A stretch of 64,000 bases of DNA from positions 121,947-185,946 of the forward strand of contig NZ_JAGGLD010000006.1 of assembly GCF_017874255.1 (NCBI RefSeq), read 5' to 3'. Both the position numbers and the translations under genes were made by a program. Origin of the DNA: Paenibacillus shirakamiensis. Lineage in GTDB: Bacteria > Bacillota > Bacilli > Paenibacillales > Paenibacillaceae. Below are positions 62,212 through 64,000 of the stretch, in pieces; positions within the stretch are counted from its first letter, which is position 1, and each line of letters begins with the position of its first letter. The notes beneath the pieces were generated by a model. The model searched no databases. It was given only the letters and a program-made list of their open reading frames with translations, and was not told the DNA's origin.

Positions 62212-63368
62212 GGGGCAACTCCCCCTTCACGCTTTTGGAAGAAACTCTTAAGGGCGTGATAGACAGCGCCTTTTTCCTTAATGATGTAATGCATGAATTG
62301 TTCTTGCTTAATATGCTTATATGCCGACATGAGTGTACTACCTCGGTTATATTGATTCACTTCTCCATAGCCGAACAAATTGCTTCGTTTTAGGAGTTCG
62401 CCTATTAGCTTGACGCAGCGATCATTGTCTGAGGTGAGATTATCTCCATCTGAGAAGTGAAAAGGGTAGATGTTAAAGCTTGAAGGTGGATAACGTGTAT
62501 CGATGATCTCTAGGGCTTTAATGTAAGCGGATGAACAGATGGTGCCCCCACTTTCTCCACGGGTGAAAAAATCCTCTTCAGATACCTCGCGCGCTTCTGT
62601 ATGGTGAGCAATGAACACAATCTCAACTTTTTCATATTGCCTGCGCAAGAATCGTGTCATCCAAAAAAAGAAGCTACGTGCGCAATATTTTTCAAAAGCC
62701 CCCATGGATCCTGAAGTATCCATCATTGCGATAATTACAGCATTTGAACGAGGGATGATAATATCCTCCCATGTTTTGTAGCGGATATCATCTGGAGAGA
62801 TTTTATGAATGCCAGGTTGCCCATTTCTAGCGTTACGACGCAGATTTTCTAAGATCGTACGTTTCTTGTCTATATTAGACATAATGCCTTTTTTACGAAT
62901 GTCATTAAAACGTATATCGTCAACCTCAAGTTGCTGATTATCCTTTTCCTTCATATAAGGTAGTTCTAATTCATTGAAAAGCATATCTTCTAATTCTTCA
63001 ATACTGATCTCTGCTTCCATCATATCCACACCTGGCTGGTCGCCAGCACCTTCACCTTTGCCAGGCTGTTTTGGGCTATCTTTCCCTAGTACATCACCAA
63101 CAGATGAATCCCCATCACCTTGGCCTACATGTTTTTCTTTCTGAAAATTATGGACGAATCTATACTCTTCCAGATTGCGTAGAGGGACTTTAATAATCTG
63201 TTTTCCATCAGACATGATTATATTTTCTTCAGTGATGAGATCAGGAAGGTTTTGTTTGATGATTTCCTTTACCTTTTTCTCATGCCGCTGCTGGTCCTGA
63301 TATCCTTTACGGTGTAGTGACCAGTCCTCCTTGGACACGATAAAGAGAGACTTGTCGGATGACGGCAT
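62208..63368 (-). CDS. yhbH: Sporulation protein YhbH (DUF444, VWA-like)
   Basis: 386 aa. The N-terminal half contains a charged, Gly/Asp-rich linker ([20 protein letters not shown]). The C-terminal half has a von Willebrand A-like metal site ([16 protein letters not shown]) and [18 protein letters not shown], the DUF444 signature. AAGGGAGGTG precedes the start. Together with SpoVR and PrkA it forms a conserved module; in B. subtilis yhbH lies beside prkA. Confidence 0.95.
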   Translation of the reverse strand: MPSSDKSLFIVSKEDWSLHRKGYQDQQRHEKKVKEIIKQNLPDLITEENIIMSDGKQIIKVPLRNLEEYRFVHNFQKEKHVGQGDGDSSVGDVLGKDSPKQPGKGEGAGDQPGVDMMEAEISIEELEDMLFNELELPYMKEKDNQQLEVDDIRFNDIRKKGIMSNIDKKRTILENLRRNARNGQPGIHKISPDDIRYKTWEDIIIPRSNAVIIAMMDTSGSMGAFEKYCARSFFFWMTRFLRRQYEKVEIVFIAHHTEAREVSEEDFFTRGESGGTICSSAYIKALEIIDTRYPPSSFNIYPFHFSDGDNLTSDNDRCVKLIGELLKRSNLFGYGEVNQYNRGSTLMSAYKHIKQEQFMHYIIKEKGAVYHALKSFFQKREGGVAP

Positions 63369-63564
63369 TGCCTAGGCACCTCCCTTAAATTAAAGGCTGG
63401 ATTGACCTCTTACCTATGTATATTCAATCAGGGGAGGGTTATGTGAGGGGTATTGCGTATAAGAAGGAACCTATATAGATAAGGGAGAGAGCTTGTTAAT
63501 TAAAGCTGGTTTTAATATAGAGCAGGAGACTTCCAAGCTTTTAAAAATTTTTATAATAAAATGC

Positions 63565-63594
63565 TTGCTAAGTAGTCTTAGTCTATGGTATATT
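63565..63594 (+). promoter_or_regulatory. rRNA promoter P1
   Basis: TTGCTA, 18-base spacer, TATATT. It is the distal of two like-spaced promoters in front of the rRNA operon. Confidence 0.7.
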
Positions 63595-63661
63595 CTTATT
63601 CCGGCCATGAGACATATTGTTTCACCGGAAAGAAACATTACGAACTGGTAAAAATTATGAC

Positions 63662-63691
63662 TTGCCAAACGGTGAGACAACATGTTATATT
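63662..63691 (+). promoter_or_regulatory. rRNA promoter P2
   Basis: TTGCCA, 18-base spacer, TATATT, 97 bases after P1 with the same architecture. Confidence 0.72.
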
Positions 63692-63748
63692 ATAAGAGTT
63701 GCTGCTGAGACATCGAAAGAGACGCAAAGCGGCGCTATATAAGAGAAA

Positions 63749-63768
63749 TTGATCTTTGAAAACTGAAC
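63749..63768 (+). promoter_or_regulatory. boxA-like antitermination element in rRNA leader
   Basis: ATCTTTGAAAACTGAACAA resembles the Bacillales rRNA leader boxA, which loads Nus factors. Between here and 16S are hairpins (for instance CTTCTCTTCTGGAGAAGAG at ~63883) likely used in processing. Confidence 0.6.
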
Positions 63769-63914
63769 AACGAGTGAGTAAAACATATGAACGAGAGACG
63801 ACTTCGGTCGGATCGATATTCATTTTAAGAGAAGTAATTCTCGTCAGTTTCAAAATGAGCAATTCAAACACCTGATTAAAAGATCTTCTCTTCTGGAGAA
63901 GAGCATTTTAATCC

Positions 63915-64000
63915 TTAATGGAGAGTTTGATCCTGGCTCAGGACGAACGCTGGCGGCATGCCTAATACATGCAAGTCGAGCGGAGTTTAATTCGAAGCTT
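63915..64000 (+). rRNA. 16S ribosomal RNA, 5' end only
   Basis: The universal 5' segment AGAGTTTGATCCTGGCTCAG begins at 63922 and is followed by GACGAACGCTGGCGGCATGCC and AATACATGCAAGTCGAGCGG. The gene continues past the right edge. Position 1 is estimated from the E. coli offset to the AGAGTTTGATC element. Confidence 0.97.

Noticed and set aside
63471..63871. Minus-strand ORFs across the rRNA promoter region
   Set aside because: They overlap the tandem promoters and boxA and have no coding features.

Overview
The window looks like chromosome of a spore-forming Bacillales bacterium, most likely Paenibacillus or a close relative. The evidence is the set of sporulation genes (gerE, a YhcN-type lipoprotein, ytxC, prkA, spoVR, yhbH), the LiaFSR system, the futalosine-pathway gene mqnC, SAM-I and T-box leaders, strong AGGAGG ribosome binding sites with frequent TTG starts, moderate GC, and the first ~86 bases of a 16S rRNA gene at the right edge. 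No phage, insertion sequence, CRISPR array or tRNA gene was seen.

Layout. 0-3.4 kb: two glycosyltransferases (one cut by the left edge) with two unrecognised beta-rich proteins, possibly a spore or surface glycosylation locus. 3.5-7.7 kb: a Gly-rich YhcN lipoprotein, then the N-acetylglucosamine operon rpiR-nagB-nagA (minus strand). 7.8-12.6 kb: a MarR regulator and an efeO-efeB-efeU iron-uptake operon behind a symmetric Fur box. 12.8-13 kb: gerE. 13.2-21.1 kb: a sialic-acid operon (nanA, SGNH esterase, sugar ABC transporter without its ATPase, nanE, nanK, RpiR regulator, yhcH/nanQ) with a cre-like site at its promoter. Together nan and nag make a full route from sialic acid to fructose-6-phosphate.

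21.1-36 kb: an M20 peptidase, a PrsA-like foldase, MBL hydrolase-modA-modB (no modC), an HRDC protein behind a promoter-terminator pair, corA, a SAM-riboswitch metA-metI-metC operon, mqnC and ytxC. 36-53.5 kb: T-box-thrS, a 3D-domain protein, a small spore-type protein, liaF-liaS-liaR, htrA with a two-component system, ispH, aroF, a GSI-beta-like glutamine synthetase behind a GlnR/TnrA-type box, serC, trmL and an AbrB-like protein with four added cysteines.

53.5-64 kb: small membrane proteins, a phosphodiester glycosidase family protein, an aminotransferase-fold protein that appears to lack the PLP lysine and has a GC-rich 3' third, a DUF2161 protein, and the prkA / yhbH-spoVR sporulation triad. 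The spaces around prkA hold three unusual low-complexity tracts. The window closes with tandem rRNA promoters, a boxA-like leader and the start of 16S rRNA. The most unusual material lies at 55.4-60.6 kb; the glutamine synthetase and the short attenuator-like transcript at 27.1 kb are the next best leads. I saw no clearly new multi-gene system.
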